This document shows, piece after piece, positions 8,947 through 17,768 of a stretch of 54,242 nucleotides of DNA. The DNA is taken from the NCBI GenBank assembly GCA_017626035.1, contig JAGAJR010000002.1, positions 1-54,242 of the forward strand, given 5' to 3'. The DNA is from Alphaproteobacteria bacterium (GTDB taxonomy: Bacteria > Pseudomonadota > Alphaproteobacteria > RF32 > CAG-239). The translations under genes and the position numbers were made by a program. The notes beneath the pieces were generated by a model. It did not search any database. It worked only from the letters and a program-made list of their open reading frames with translations, and was not told the origin of the DNA. Each line of letters begins with the position of its first letter. Within the stretch, counting starts at the first letter, position 1.

Positions 8947-10755
8947 ATGATGAGGCTTAGTTTAAAACAGATGGAAAATAAGACAATGGAACAACCTGCA
9001 GAATTAAAGTTCAGTGAACACTACAAAAGAATGTGGCCGTATGTAAAACCTTATTGGTTTAGGGCTTTGTTGGGAATTTTAATCTGTATCCCGGTCGGGG
9101 CGTTGGATTCCGTTGTGGCTTTGGCTTTAAAGCCGTATATGGATGATGTTTTGGTGGCCAAAAATGAAGGCTCTCCGATATATATTCCGCTTTTGATTAT
9201 CGCGTTTACAACCATGCAGGGCGGTTTAAACTATTTGGCAACATACTTAAACACCTGGGTCGGAACAAAAATTAATCAGGATTTGAAACGGGCTTTGTTT
9301 AAAAAACTGTTGGCTCTGCCGGCGTCTTTTTATGACAAACACGATTCCGGTTTTGTCATTCAGCGGTTCGTCAGCGATGCAGATGTTTCTTGCACCGGTT
9401 TGTTGGATAACTTAAAGATTTTTATTTCTCGTTTTTTCTCTTCATTATCTTTGGTTTGTGTTCTGATTTATAATTCATGGCAGTTGTCGATTATTGCCAT
9501 TGTCGTTTTGTTTTGTGCACTGCTTCCGTTGGCGACCATCCGCCGCAGAATTAAAATGACGGTTCTGAAAGGTGTTGTCGAGGGTTCAAAAATTCTCACG
9601 AATTACAATGAGACTTATGCCGGCAGCAAAACAATCAAATCATATAATTTGCAACAGCGTATTTATGACAAGTTTGACAATACGATGAGAACGATTTTCA
9701 AATTAAGTATCAAAATGGTTCAAAAAACGGCGTGGATGACGCCGATGCTGCATGTTATCGTTTCTTTCGGTATTGCCGGTGTAATCGGTTATGGGAGCTA
9801 TTTGATTGTCAACGGACAAATCAGCAGCGGTAACTTTGTGTCCTTTATTACGGCATTGGTGTTGTTATATACCCCGATTAAGGGGATCGGCAAAAACTTT
9901 AATGCTGTTCAGGTTTCGTTTTTGGCAATCGAACGCGTGGTTGAAATTTTAGATATGAAACCGTCGATAGCAGACCGACCGAATGCGAAAGATTTGAAAA
10001 AAATCGGCAAAAACATTGTTTTTGAAAATGTTTGGTTTGAATATAACGAAGGAACGCCGGTATTAAAAAATATCAATATGGAAGTCAAGTCGGGAACAAC
10101 GGTTGCTTTGGTCGGAAACTCCGGCGGCGGTAAAACGACGGTGGTTAATTTGCTGCCTCGTTTTTATGATGTTGTCAAAGGGGCGATAAAAATTGACGGC
10201 ACGGATATCCGGGATTTAACATTATCCTCTCTTCGCGATAAAATTGCCGTGGTTTTCCAAGATAACTTCCTGTTTTCGGGAACAATTCGGGACAATATTC
10301 TGCTCGGTAAAGAAAATGCCACGGATGCTGAAATTCATAATGCTTTGAAAATGGCGTATCTTGATGATTTTGTTGCCGGTTTGGAAAACGGGATTGATAC
10401 GGACATCGGAGAACGGGGAGCTTTGCTTTCCGGAGGACAAAGACAGCGTTTGGCCATTGCCCGGGCCTTTATCAAAAACGCTCCGATAGTTATTCTGGAT
10501 GAGGCAACATCCGCTTTGGACAATAAAGCGGAAGCCGTTGTTCAAAAAGCGATTGACAACCTGATGCAGGACAGGACGGTATTTGTTATTGCCCACCGTT
10601 TGTCGACCATTCAAAATGCGGATAAGATTGTCGTTATAAATGACGGCGAGATTATAGAAGAAGGAAAGCACGACGCCTTGCTTAAAATAGAAAACGGGGC
10701 ATATAAAGCTTTGTATAATGCCCAGTTTAAGAATAAAGAAAAGAAAGCTTCTTAA
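8947..10755 (+). CDS. MsbA-like ABC exporter (fused membrane and ATPase domains)
   Basis: 602 aa, one half-transporter. Residues about 35-320 carry six membrane helices (type I exporter domain); the ATPase has Walker A GNSGGGKTT at 390-398, signature LSGGQ at 494-498 and Walker B VILDEATSALD from about 515. Length and layout match MsbA, the lipid A-core flippase, but multidrug or lipid exporters of the same family cannot be excluded. The start at 8947 has only a weak ribosome binding site; in-frame ATGs at 8971 and 8986 are possible. A terminator follows at 10766. Confidence 0.85.
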   Translation: MMRLSLKQMENKTMEQPAELKFSEHYKRMWPYVKPYWFRALLGILICIPVGALDSVVALALKPYMDDVLVAKNEGSPIYIPLLIIAFTTMQGGLNYLATYLNTWVGTKINQDLKRALFKKLLALPASFYDKHDSGFVIQRFVSDADVSCTGLLDNLKIFISRFFSSLSLVCVLIYNSWQLSIIAIVVLFCALLPLATIRRRIKMTVLKGVVEGSKILTNYNETYAGSKTIKSYNLQQRIYDKFDNTMRTIFKLSIKMVQKTAWMTPMLHVIVSFGIAGVIGYGSYLIVNGQISSGNFVSFITALVLLYTPIKGIGKNFNAVQVSFLAIERVVEILDMKPSIADRPNAKDLKKIGKNIVFENVWFEYNEGTPVLKNINMEVKSGTTVALVGNSGGGKTTVVNLLPRFYDVVKGAIKIDGTDIRDLTLSSLRDKIAVVFQDNFLFSGTIRDNILLGKENATDAEIHNALKMAYLDDFVAGLENGIDTDIGERGALLSGGQRQRLAIARAFIKNAPIVILDEATSALDNKAEAVVQKAIDNLMQDRTVFVIAHRLSTIQNADKIVVINDGEIIEEGKHDALLKIENGAYKALYNAQFKNKEKKAS

Positions 10756-10765
10756 ATCAAAAGCG

Positions 10766-10793
10766 AAGCCTCTCGGAAGAGAGGCTTTTTTTT
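10766..10793 (+). terminator. intrinsic terminator after the ABC exporter
   Basis: A perfect 9-bp stem (AAGCCTCTC / GAGAGGCTT, GGAA loop) is followed by a run of eight T. Confidence 0.9.
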
Positions 10794-10808
10794 CGTTGTC
10801 GCCGGATG

Positions 10809-10837
10809 TTGACAAAATTTTCCGGATAAAGTAGATT
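10809..10837 (+). promoter_or_regulatory. sigma-70-type promoter for the coaD-HD gene
   Basis: A consensus -35 TTGACA at 10809-10814 is followed by a 17-base spacer and TAGATT at 10832-10837, giving a leader of about 40 bases. No clear ribosome binding site precedes the ATG at 10884. Confidence 0.6.
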
Positions 10838-10883
10838 ATAAAAAATTTTAGTCATTATAGTTTATAATTTAATCCGTATTAGT

Positions 10884-12074
10884 ATGAAGAAAATTGGTTT
10901 TTATGCCGGAAGTTTTGACCCTTTTACCAAGGGACATCTGGCAATTGTGTGTAAAGCGTTGTGTGCTTTTGATGAAGTTATCATCGGTATCGGACTTAAT
11001 CCGTCTAAAGAAGGATTATTTGAGTTAAGCGAAAGGGAAAAGCTGATACGTTCATCGGTTGAGGATCTGATACAACAGTATGAATATCGCAGCTTAAACA
11101 GGTATGAGTTTTCTGCAAGTGAGGTCAAAGCCGTTTCCCGCTTAATAGATGAACCGGATTGCCTGAGAGTCTTGTCATATCAAGGCCTGACGGTCGATGT
11201 CGCCATTCGGTACGGTGCAACTTCCTTTATCCGCGGAAGGCGAAATGCTCAAGATGATGCGGAAGAGGGAGCTTTGAGCCGGATAAATGAAGAGCTGTCG
11301 AAGATAAGGCGGAAGTATTTGGATACGGTTGTGTTTTCGGCCCCTCCATATGAAAACATTTCATCTTCGGCGGTAAAGAATTTATGTTCTCTGAGAGAGT
11401 ACATTGCGGCTCAGAAGTACGTGATGCCTTCGGTTCACCAAGCTCTGATGAAACATTATCTGTTTGAACGTTATCCTCAGTCGACGTCTCCGGAAAGGCT
11501 GTCTCTATGGAAAGATTTGTGCCGAATGCATTCTCCGAAAGAGTTTTTTCACAATTTGTCGCATATCGGCTATTGTCTGAATTATGCGGATATCTTTGAT
11601 AAGATTTCCAATAAAGACGGAACGGCTTTTACAAAGAAAGAGCGAGATGCTCTTGAGGCGGCGATATTCTACCATCATTTTATAAACTATGGTTTGAAGG
11701 ATGATAAGCTTCGTTCGGCTGAAGCTGCAGAGCGGGATTTGAAAATTCTGGGATGTGATTCTGCAGGAGTTAAAAACTTGATTCTGATGACAGCACGCAT
11801 CGGATTGCATGTTGAAGTTCCTCTCATCCGCCAAGTTATTCATGATGTCGATCTGGCCATCCTGGGCGACAGAGAGAACTACGGTGTTTATGCCATGCAG
11901 ATTCGCTGTGAGAATTCAGAGGATGAAACGGAGAAATATGCCGTTAAACGCAGCAAATTTTTGCAGAGACAGCTAGAATGTCCCTACCTGTCGGAATTCT
12001 TCCAAGACATGTTTAAGGAAGATGCCATACTGAATATGAAAACCGAATTGGCATATTGGGAAGATTTCAGATAA
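10884..12074 (+). CDS. coaD: phosphopantetheine adenylyltransferase fused to an HD-type phosphohydrolase domain
   Basis: 396 aa, more than twice the usual CoaD length (about 160). Residues 1-195 are CoaD-like: GSFDPFTKGHL at 9-19 (the T-x-G-H nucleotide site), FIRGRRN at 115-121 and ISSSAVK at 159-165. CoaD makes dephospho-CoA from phosphopantetheine and ATP. Residues about 206-396 match the predicted metal-dependent HD phosphohydrolases of COG4339: FFHNLSHI at 221-228, IFYHHFINYG at 261-270, a His at 309 and HDVDLAILG at 320-328. The usual HD pair at 264-265 reads HH, so metal binding may differ. The frame is unbroken across the junction. Confidence 0.82.
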   Translation: MKKIGFYAGSFDPFTKGHLAIVCKALCAFDEVIIGIGLNPSKEGLFELSEREKLIRSSVEDLIQQYEYRSLNRYEFSASEVKAVSRLIDEPDCLRVLSYQGLTVDVAIRYGATSFIRGRRNAQDDAEEGALSRINEELSKIRRKYLDTVVFSAPPYENISSSAVKNLCSLREYIAAQKYVMPSVHQALMKHYLFERYPQSTSPERLSLWKDLCRMHSPKEFFHNLSHIGYCLNYADIFDKISNKDGTAFTKKERDALEAAIFYHHFINYGLKDDKLRSAEAAERDLKILGCDSAGVKNLILMTARIGLHVEVPLIRQVIHDVDLAILGDRENYGVYAMQIRCENSEDETEKYAVKRSKFLQRQLECPYLSEFFQDMFKEDAILNMKTELAYWEDFR

Positions 12075-12089
12075 CAACTTCGCAAAGAC

Positions 12090-12788
12090 CTAAAACAAAG
12101 CCCCTCTATCGAGAGGCTTTGTTGGTTTTAAAGGGTTTTTTTTAGGGTTGCGTGATGTCTTAAAGGAAGTTTTAGCTTCTGTTGTTTTAACTTTTTTGCT
12201 TGGAGCAGCGTTCTTTAGTTTTTTTAACCGTGCTTTGTTAACTGAAAAGCCAAAATTTCCGAGACATTTTCCCAAGGTATAATAATGTGCGTGAGCAAAT
12301 GCCAGGAGCCCGGCTTTTTCCAAACAAAGTTTGCCTTTTTCATCAATGTACCGGTCATCCACATTAACGGCGACGACTTCGGCCAAAAACATATCATGTG
12401 TTCCGTAGTTTGTAATACTTTTGACTTTACACTCCAAAGAAATCGGCGATTCCATAATTTGCGGAGCCGAAATTTTTGCGGACGCACCGGCCGTCAGCTT
12501 CATTTCTTTAAATTTATCAATGTCTTTTCCTGATTTTACGCCGCAGTAATCAACAGCCGTAACCAAAGCCGCTGTGGGCAGGTTTATAACAAATTCTCCC
12601 GATTCTTTAATCAAACCGTGTGAAAAACGGGAGGGGCGGACAGAAACATAAGTAATGACCGGATCACTGCTGATAATGCCGGTCCAAGCCGCTGTCATAA
12701 CATTAGGTTTTTCTAACGTTCCGCAGGAGATTAAAGCCGGCGGAACCGGAGCCAGAAGGGTGCCTGGTTTCCATGTGATTTTTGCCAT
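12090..12788 (-). CDS. flavin reductase-like FMN-binding protein
   Basis: 232 aa. Residues 1-190 match the flavoredoxin/flavin-reductase family (split-barrel FMN binding): PNVMTAAW near 28-35, then RPSRFSHGLIKESGEFVINLP-type residues. The family transfers electrons through bound FMN, often to diverse acceptors. A Lys-rich tail of about 40 residues extends beyond the usual domain. The last codons (LDRGALF) are read from the hairpin at 12095-12122, so the coding end and a putative terminator are the same DNA. It is divergent from the LysR regulator, which may control it. Confidence 0.85.
   Translation of the reverse strand: MAKITWKPGTLLAPVPPALISCGTLEKPNVMTAAWTGIISSDPVITYVSVRPSRFSHGLIKESGEFVINLPTAALVTAVDYCGVKSGKDIDKFKEMKLTAGASAKISAPQIMESPISLECKVKSITNYGTHDMFLAEVVAVNVDDRYIDEKGKLCLEKAGLLAFAHAHYYTLGKCLGNFGFSVNKARLKKLKNAAPSKKVKTTEAKTSFKTSRNPKKNPLKPTKPLDRGALF
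12095..12122. terminator. hairpin shared by two convergent genes
   Basis: Stem CAAAG[CC]CCTCT / AGAGGCTTTG with an ATCG loop and a two-base bulge. It lies 20 bp after the coaD-HD stop and inside the last codons of the convergent flavin-reductase gene. T-runs on both sides are short, so termination may be inefficient. Confidence 0.5.
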
Positions 12789-12947
12789 TTGTTGACTTTC
12801 AGAAGGTTAAAATTAAATAACAACGCCAAACATATATGAGATTCTTCGATTCTGCAAAATAAATTTATTGATTTTTTTTAATTATACTTTAAGTTGTATA
12901 TAGGGCTAACAACTTCAAACCGTCCTGAGAACGGGAAAGGGAGTTAC

Positions 12948-13826
12948 ATGATAAGAAAAAAGCATTTTATGAGCCTGCAGGCTCTTATTATTTTAGCCGC
13001 AATCCATGAATATGGCGGTAAGAGAAAAGTTACAGAGAATTTAGGTACATCGGTTGACACGATAAACAAATATCTCTCAATTTTGGAAGATGAGGTTGGC
13101 TATAACCTTTTGGTCAGCGACGGCAGAGGAACAACGCTTACTTCCCGAGCCAAGAAACTGATTGAACATGTGCATGTGATAGAAGATGTCTTCTCCAAAA
13201 TTTATGACGGAGAAACAAATAATTCCGACTTGAAAGGCGATGTGCGGGTAAGTATGCCGTTAAGTGTATTTATTGCTTTGCCTCATGATAATATCGGAAA
13301 CTTTTTTGATAAATACCCTAATATTAACATCGTATCTTTATCCAGCTTGGAACTACCGAATTTTAATTCTTTGGATGTTGACATTGGTTTGACTTATGTT
13401 CCGCCGGAAGGCTCTGATGTGGTAATTATCAGCGACAAAAAGATAGAGTGCGGCTTTTTTGCCTCTTCCAAATATTTGTCGGAACACGGATATCCCGCTG
13501 ATTTTGACGATATGCTCGAAAACCATTGGATTGTCAGCAAGGGAAGTGTTCAGACTTATATGAAAAGCTGGAAAGAAGTCATTAAACGTGCCAAACATAT
13601 AAGGTATGATTCTAATTCCGCTTCCGCGGCAATTGATATGGTCCGCAACGGAGCCGGTATTGCCGTTATGCCGATGCGTTTTAAGGATGAAGGGCTGGTT
13701 TGTCTGGACAATTTCAAGAGTGATAATGAAATAACCGTATATTTGGTTGCAAAAAAGAAAAGCAAAGACAATCCGAGAGTTCGGGCGGTAATTGACTACT
13801 ACAAACAATCTCTCAGCCGGATGTAA
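12948..13826 (+). CDS. LysR-family transcriptional regulator
   Basis: 292 aa. The ATG at 12948 is chosen because AAGGGAG lies just upstream; an in-frame TTG at 12894 is less likely. An N-terminal winged helix-turn-helix (SLQALIILAAIHEYGGKRK, then a recognition helix TSVDTINKYLSILEDEVG) is followed by a periplasmic-binding-like effector domain (about 85-290). LysR regulators usually act on a neighbouring divergent gene, here the flavin reductase 12090-12788, across a 159-bp intergenic region. The effector is unknown. Confidence 0.85.
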   Translation: MIRKKHFMSLQALIILAAIHEYGGKRKVTENLGTSVDTINKYLSILEDEVGYNLLVSDGRGTTLTSRAKKLIEHVHVIEDVFSKIYDGETNNSDLKGDVRVSMPLSVFIALPHDNIGNFFDKYPNINIVSLSSLELPNFNSLDVDIGLTYVPPEGSDVVIISDKKIECGFFASSKYLSEHGYPADFDDMLENHWIVSKGSVQTYMKSWKEVIKRAKHIRYDSNSASAAIDMVRNGAGIAVMPMRFKDEGLVCLDNFKSDNEITVYLVAKKKSKDNPRVRAVIDYYKQSLSRM

Positions 13827-13894
13827 AATTTTTGTTGATATTTTGTGGTTTTGTGCTATCAAAAGAATATTGACAATAATTTGGACGAAAATTT

Positions 13895-14563
13895 ATGAAG
13901 CTGACGGATTTAATACCGAATATCGGAGAAGTCATTCCTTACGAATACGGAACAATTCGCTGTAGAGAATACGAACAGCTTCTTTCTTCCCTGCTTGCTG
14001 AAGTGAAAAGCCGTCAAAATCCGCATTTTGTTCAAGTCGGAGGTATTCCGGGAGCGGGAAAAAGCACTTTTTGCCGTGCACATTGCAAAACGGATGAGCT
14101 GTTTATCAGCTTTGACGGCATCATGGAGAGCCTGCCGCAGTACCGGACAGATATTTATACTCTTGGAAAAGCGGAAAGCTTTGCCAAATGGGAAATTCCC
14201 GCCCGGGTTATCGGATATGAGCTTTTGCGGCGTGCCGTTGAGAAAAAGTGCAATATCCGTTTGGAGCACAGCGGCGTTAATATTCCGCATGTCCAGTTGA
14301 TGAATAATATCCGCAAATATGGTTACCATACGGAAATGTCTTTTATTCTTTGTAATGTGGAAAAGGCACATACCCGGGCAATTCAGCGTGAAGCGGTTAC
14401 CAACCGCCATACGCCTTATGAGTTGATTGAAAAGAGAGCTTCTCTGGTAAAGAAATTTCTTCCGGAATATATTAAAATCACTGACAAGCTTTCTATTTAT
14501 GATACATCTTCCGATAAAGACGTATTGCTGAAAAATTATGCTAAGGGCTATCGCGTCAGTTAG
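13895..14563 (+). CDS. zeta-toxin-like P-loop kinase
   Basis: 222 aa. Walker A GGIPGAGKST at 49-58 and an FISFDGI strand that probably carries the substrate-binding Asp are as in zeta toxins and related small-molecule kinases. Zeta toxins phosphorylate UDP-N-acetylglucosamine and are held by an epsilon antitoxin, but no epsilon-like gene is visible. It may instead be a metabolic or repair kinase of the same fold. It converges with the nucleotidyltransferase gene at 14556 with an 8-bp overlap. Confidence 0.7.
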   Translation: MKLTDLIPNIGEVIPYEYGTIRCREYEQLLSSLLAEVKSRQNPHFVQVGGIPGAGKSTFCRAHCKTDELFISFDGIMESLPQYRTDIYTLGKAESFAKWEIPARVIGYELLRRAVEKKCNIRLEHSGVNIPHVQLMNNIRKYGYHTEMSFILCNVEKAHTRAIQREAVTNRHTPYELIEKRASLVKKFLPEYIKITDKLSIYDTSSDKDVLLKNYAKGYRVS

Positions 14564-15224
14564 TAATTTTTTTAGAACACCAATGAATAAGCTTTTCGTA
14601 AGCGGATTTTATTTGCATTTCCGAAAATGCCGTAAATTTTTCTCGATTAAGGCAATAATTCAAAATATCTTTATCTCCGTTTTCCAAAAGAGAAAGAAGC
14701 TCTTTTTTTGAGGAAACGTATTTATTGCTGCTGAGAAAATATTCTGCCTGTAAAATGAAAAACGTCATTTTATATAAAGCGGAAAGGGCAGCAGGTAAAT
14801 CATTGTCAAATAAATAACTGTGTACCGAGGCATGGTAAAGGTTTTGAGCCCCGTTTTTGACGGCAAGACGAATATCATTTTCCGTCAACGGAGAAATCAG
14901 CTGAGTCAAATCTCCGTATAAGGGTTTTGTATCGTAAATAAACTGGAACAAATCGGATTTTTCCCAGTTTTCAATTTCTTTTTTTCCGGAAACAAATCCG
15001 CAGGCTTTTTCCGAAAAAGGCATGGAACGGATAACTGATTGGTAAGTTTCCAAATCGGAAAATTTCGCTTCATCAAGAATAAGAACAAAGTCAATATCGC
15101 TTTCGTCCGAGGCTTCTCCTCTGGCGTAACTTCCTTGAAGACCCATAAATAAAATTCGATTATTGAAAGCAGACAACAGTTTTTGCTGAATTTCACTCAG
15201 CCATGTTTCAATTAAAAATGCCAT
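14556..15224 (-). CDS. nucleotidyltransferase-domain protein
   Basis: 222 aa. The pol-beta-type active site is clear: GSYARGEASDESDIDF at 31-46, with the catalytic Asp pair at 43 and 45. The C-terminal 100 residues are helical and resemble substrate-binding/HEPN-like regions of stand-alone nucleotidyltransferases such as aminoglycoside adenylyltransferases or MNT proteins. The substrate is unknown. It overlaps the convergent zeta-like kinase by 8 bp at the 3' ends. Confidence 0.78.
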   Translation of the reverse strand: MAFLIETWLSEIQQKLLSAFNNRILFMGLQGSYARGEASDESDIDFVLILDEAKFSDLETYQSVIRSMPFSEKACGFVSGKKEIENWEKSDLFQFIYDTKPLYGDLTQLISPLTENDIRLAVKNGAQNLYHASVHSYLFDNDLPAALSALYKMTFFILQAEYFLSSNKYVSSKKELLSLLENGDKDILNYCLNREKFTAFSEMQIKSAYEKLIHWCSKKITN

Positions 15225-15319
15225 TGCTCCTCCGATAAAAACATTTGATTTTTTCTAAGTATCAGTTTATAAAAAAAATGCAATAAAAATTATGATGTCT
15301 AACCAAATACTTTATATAT

Positions 15320-15721
15320 ATGAAACAAGAAGAATTATTAAAAAACGCAGCTACATGGTTTACCCAAAAATACGGAAAAACCCCGGAAGAATGCAGCGTA
15401 AACTTTTCTAAAGTTTGGAACAAACGAATATTTTTCTTAAAAATTCCCACAGTGGTTTTTGCACCGTCGGAAGTGGAAGGAATGGCTTTTATCGTGTCTC
15501 AACGCGGCATTCTTCGAATGTTGCACGGAGTGTTTTTGTATGCCGGTGTCTCTTTTGCTCTTTTTGGCTTTGGGCTGGCTTACAATTTTCCGATATTTGC
15601 CGTGGTACTCATAACGGTAGTCGGAGTCATTCTTATTCTCTGGAATTTGTTATGTTACAAACGTTTTAAGCGTTTAGAAAAGTTATATGAAGGAAACATT
15701 GAGATTTATGTGGAGGACTGA
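15320..15721 (+). CDS. small two-pass membrane protein, unknown
   Basis: 133 aa. A charged N-terminal region (about 1-60) is followed by two hydrophobic segments (about 71-92 and 95-113) and a short charged tail. No family is recognised. There is no convincing ribosome binding site before the ATG. The bidirectional hairpin at 15751 separates it from the convergent gene. Confidence 0.6.
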   Translation: MKQEELLKNAATWFTQKYGKTPEECSVNFSKVWNKRIFFLKIPTVVFAPSEVEGMAFIVSQRGILRMLHGVFLYAGVSFALFGFGLAYNFPIFAVVLITVVGVILILWNLLCYKRFKRLEKLYEGNIEIYVED

Positions 15722-15750
15722 AGCATAAAATTTCAATATCGGAATAAAAA

Positions 15751-15777
15751 AAGCTCCCGGAAAGGAGCTTTTTTTTA
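15751..15777. terminator. bidirectional intrinsic terminator
   Basis: AAGCTCC / GGAGCTT stem with a CGGAAA loop, A-run before and T-run after, so it can serve both convergent genes. The right T-run overlaps the stop of the minus-strand gene at 15775. Confidence 0.85.
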
Positions 15778-16725
15778 TGAATAATCATTACAGCCTCGAA
15801 TATGATAATACTGCAACGGTTTGCTGAGAGGCGTATAGCGTTGTTCTTGCTTGATTGAACCGATTTGTGTCAGAAAATCATCTCTGTATTTGTCGGCGAT
15901 ATTGAGTTTACGCAGTTGCAACTCCCAAAAGTGAAGCATATTGTCCATGCTTCCTTTAAGATATCCGTTAACATCGTTTAAATTATTTCTTTTCGCGGAT
16001 GCAATGCTTTTGGCGATGATTTCCGTCCGCATTTGAATAAGTTCCGGATCTTTGCTGTGTTCTTCCGCATAACAAAATGCTCCCGGCAACAAACCTCTGG
16101 TTAAATATAACGGAGTGTTAAACCCTTTGGTTTGAGTCGGAGAAATGCCTGGTTTTTGAATAAACGGCTGTACGTCAATGATATAAGCCCGTTGGTCTCG
16201 GCTAGAATATAAAAGGTTTCCCGTATTGGTAAAAAGTCCCAAAGTGCAAACATCAATAGAATGGCGGCGAGAAGACAAATAATGCAAATCATCATAGAGA
16301 ATGTCAAAAGAAGCGTCCGGCATGTTGGCAATTTTTTCAGACCATGTGCGGGTTTTAATCAAAGATTCTTCACTATCGGGAACCGGCAGCCTCGGTTTGT
16401 GAATTTCTATCGAAAATCCGGGAGAATAGCGATTGATTGTCAGAATGGTTTCTCCACCGTTAATATCCGGATGACTCCAATAAGCAATTGGCTGGGCAAA
16501 ATTGCGGTCGCCGAAAATATCCGGCTGGGTTTTAAAAGGATATTGCTTAAGATAATCTGTCAAAACGGAAATAGCCGGAGCATCCTGACTTAATTGAACG
16601 GTAAAATCAGGATTTGTATCGATTTTATAAACTTTGACTTCTTGCCCTTCTCCAAGACATCTGTCGCATAAAGCCGTAATAACCTCGCTGGTCAGAGGCA
16701 AATTGTAATGATTTGTATCCACCAT
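15775..16725 (-). CDS. unknown protein, possibly kinase-like
   Basis: 316 aa, soluble, no signal peptide. No family is recognised with confidence. Residues about 160-205 (SIDVCTLGLFTNTGNLLYSS followed by RAYIIDVQPF) have the spacing of a kinase catalytic Asp/Asn loop and a metal-binding Asp strand, as in some effector kinases. This is pattern only; the Gly-rich loop and Lys are not evident. GGAGG precedes the ATG. The gene borders the AT-rich islet but its own base composition looks like the core genome. Confidence 0.6.
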   Translation of the reverse strand: MVDTNHYNLPLTSEVITALCDRCLGEGQEVKVYKIDTNPDFTVQLSQDAPAISVLTDYLKQYPFKTQPDIFGDRNFAQPIAYWSHPDINGGETILTINRYSPGFSIEIHKPRLPVPDSEESLIKTRTWSEKIANMPDASFDILYDDLHYLSSRRHSIDVCTLGLFTNTGNLLYSSRDQRAYIIDVQPFIQKPGISPTQTKGFNTPLYLTRGLLPGAFCYAEEHSKDPELIQMRTEIIAKSIASAKRNNLNDVNGYLKGSMDNMLHFWELQLRKLNIADKYRDDFLTQIGSIKQEQRYTPLSKPLQYYHIRGCNDYS

Positions 16726-16847
16726 GAAACCTCCTTTTTGTCGAAATAATATATTTTTCGAAAAGTTTTGTCAAGAATTTATTGGGAAGATCAAGAGACT
16801 AAAAGCGGATTATGTTTCTTTATTTAAGTTGGGTAATAAAACCATAA

Positions 16848-16883
16848 AAAAAACTTCCCGGAAAGGGAAGTTTTTTATTGGTG
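16848..16883. repeat. 36-bp terminator repeat, left copy
   Basis: Stem AAAAAACTTCCC / GGGAAGTTTTTT with a GGAAA loop, followed by ATTGGTG. All 36 bases recur at 19390-19425. The two copies bracket the AT-rich islet. The left copy continues TGTGCGATA, unlike the right copy, which runs into a tRNA-Leu 3' end. Confidence 0.9.
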
Positions 16884-17012
16884 TGCGATACTGTGCGATT
16901 ATCGGACTCAAGATTATAAGGATTTTAAAGATTTGTATAATAAACTCCAATTTATTTGAAAATTTAAAAATTATGAAATATTGTTGTTATATTAAATTTT
17001 TGGAATATTCAA

Positions 17013-17753
17013 ATGACTAATAAAAAAAATCCATATAAGACTCTCGTAAAAAGTATTTTAGCTCAACCATATGTACCACCTAAAATATTATCTAAACCCA
17101 AATTGCAAGATTACGGCTTATCCGAGGAAATTATTAAGAAAAATGAAATTAATAAAAAAGAAGATGAAGATAATAAGAAAACATTATTTAATTTGATATT
17201 TTTTGTAGTATTAGTACTAATTTTTTATAATAATGATAATATACGAGAGGCATTATTACTTACTTTGTTTTCTTTTGCAATCTTTTGGCCGTTAAAGGAA
17301 ATATTATCTTATTCTAAGAAAACAGAAATAGATAAAAAACTAGAAGAATACAAGCTAGATAATAAATATTTTGAATACTGGACTGTTTTGTATCCAAAGA
17401 AAAAAGTGGCTGGTTATTGGTATTCACTAAATGGTTATGAATTTGAAAAATCGTTAGCTGAGGTTTATAAGGCAAATGGATATGAAACCTTTATTACCTC
17501 CAAAAGTGGTGATGGAGGTGTAGATATAGTGATTTGGAACAAAAATAAAATGAAAACATATGTTCAATGTAAGGCTTTTAAAGGAAAAGCAGGTGTCGCG
17601 ATTGTAAGAGAATTATATGGAGTAATGGTAAGTGATAAAGTTGACAGTGGTGTAGTTGCTTGCTTAGGAGGTTTCACTAGTGGTGCTAAAGAATTTGCCG
17701 AAAGTAAGAATATAACGTTAATTGATGTAAATGATATTATAAAAATGATTTGA
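17013..17753 (+). CDS. membrane-anchored Mrr-like restriction endonuclease
   Basis: 246 aa. Two hydrophobic segments (about 57-72 and 78-93) come first, then a PD-(D/E)xK nuclease of the Mrr family: GYEFEKSLAEVYKANGYE at 141-158, SGDGGVDIVI at 165-174 with the catalytic Asp171, and YVQCK with Gln185-x-Lys187. Mrr enzymes cut DNA, often modified DNA. The membrane anchor suggests action at the cell boundary, for example on incoming DNA (inference). The ribosome binding site is weak. The gene is very AT-rich and lies in the islet. Confidence 0.82.
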   Translation: MTNKKNPYKTLVKSILAQPYVPPKILSKPKLQDYGLSEEIIKKNEINKKEDEDNKKTLFNLIFFVVLVLIFYNNDNIREALLLTLFSFAIFWPLKEILSYSKKTEIDKKLEEYKLDNKYFEYWTVLYPKKKVAGYWYSLNGYEFEKSLAEVYKANGYETFITSKSGDGGVDIVIWNKNKMKTYVQCKAFKGKAGVAIVRELYGVMVSDKVDSGVVACLGGFTSGAKEFAESKNITLIDVNDIIKMI

Positions 17754-17768
17754 ATTTGAGAGGAAAAC

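Noticed and set aside
13895-15224. Classical toxin-antitoxin operon
   Set aside because: The two genes are convergent, not co-directional, and no epsilon-type antitoxin is visible.
16724-17020. 98-codon plus-strand frame
   Set aside because: It starts at the start codon of a minus-strand gene, passes through a terminator hairpin and ends inside the nuclease start; no coding signal.
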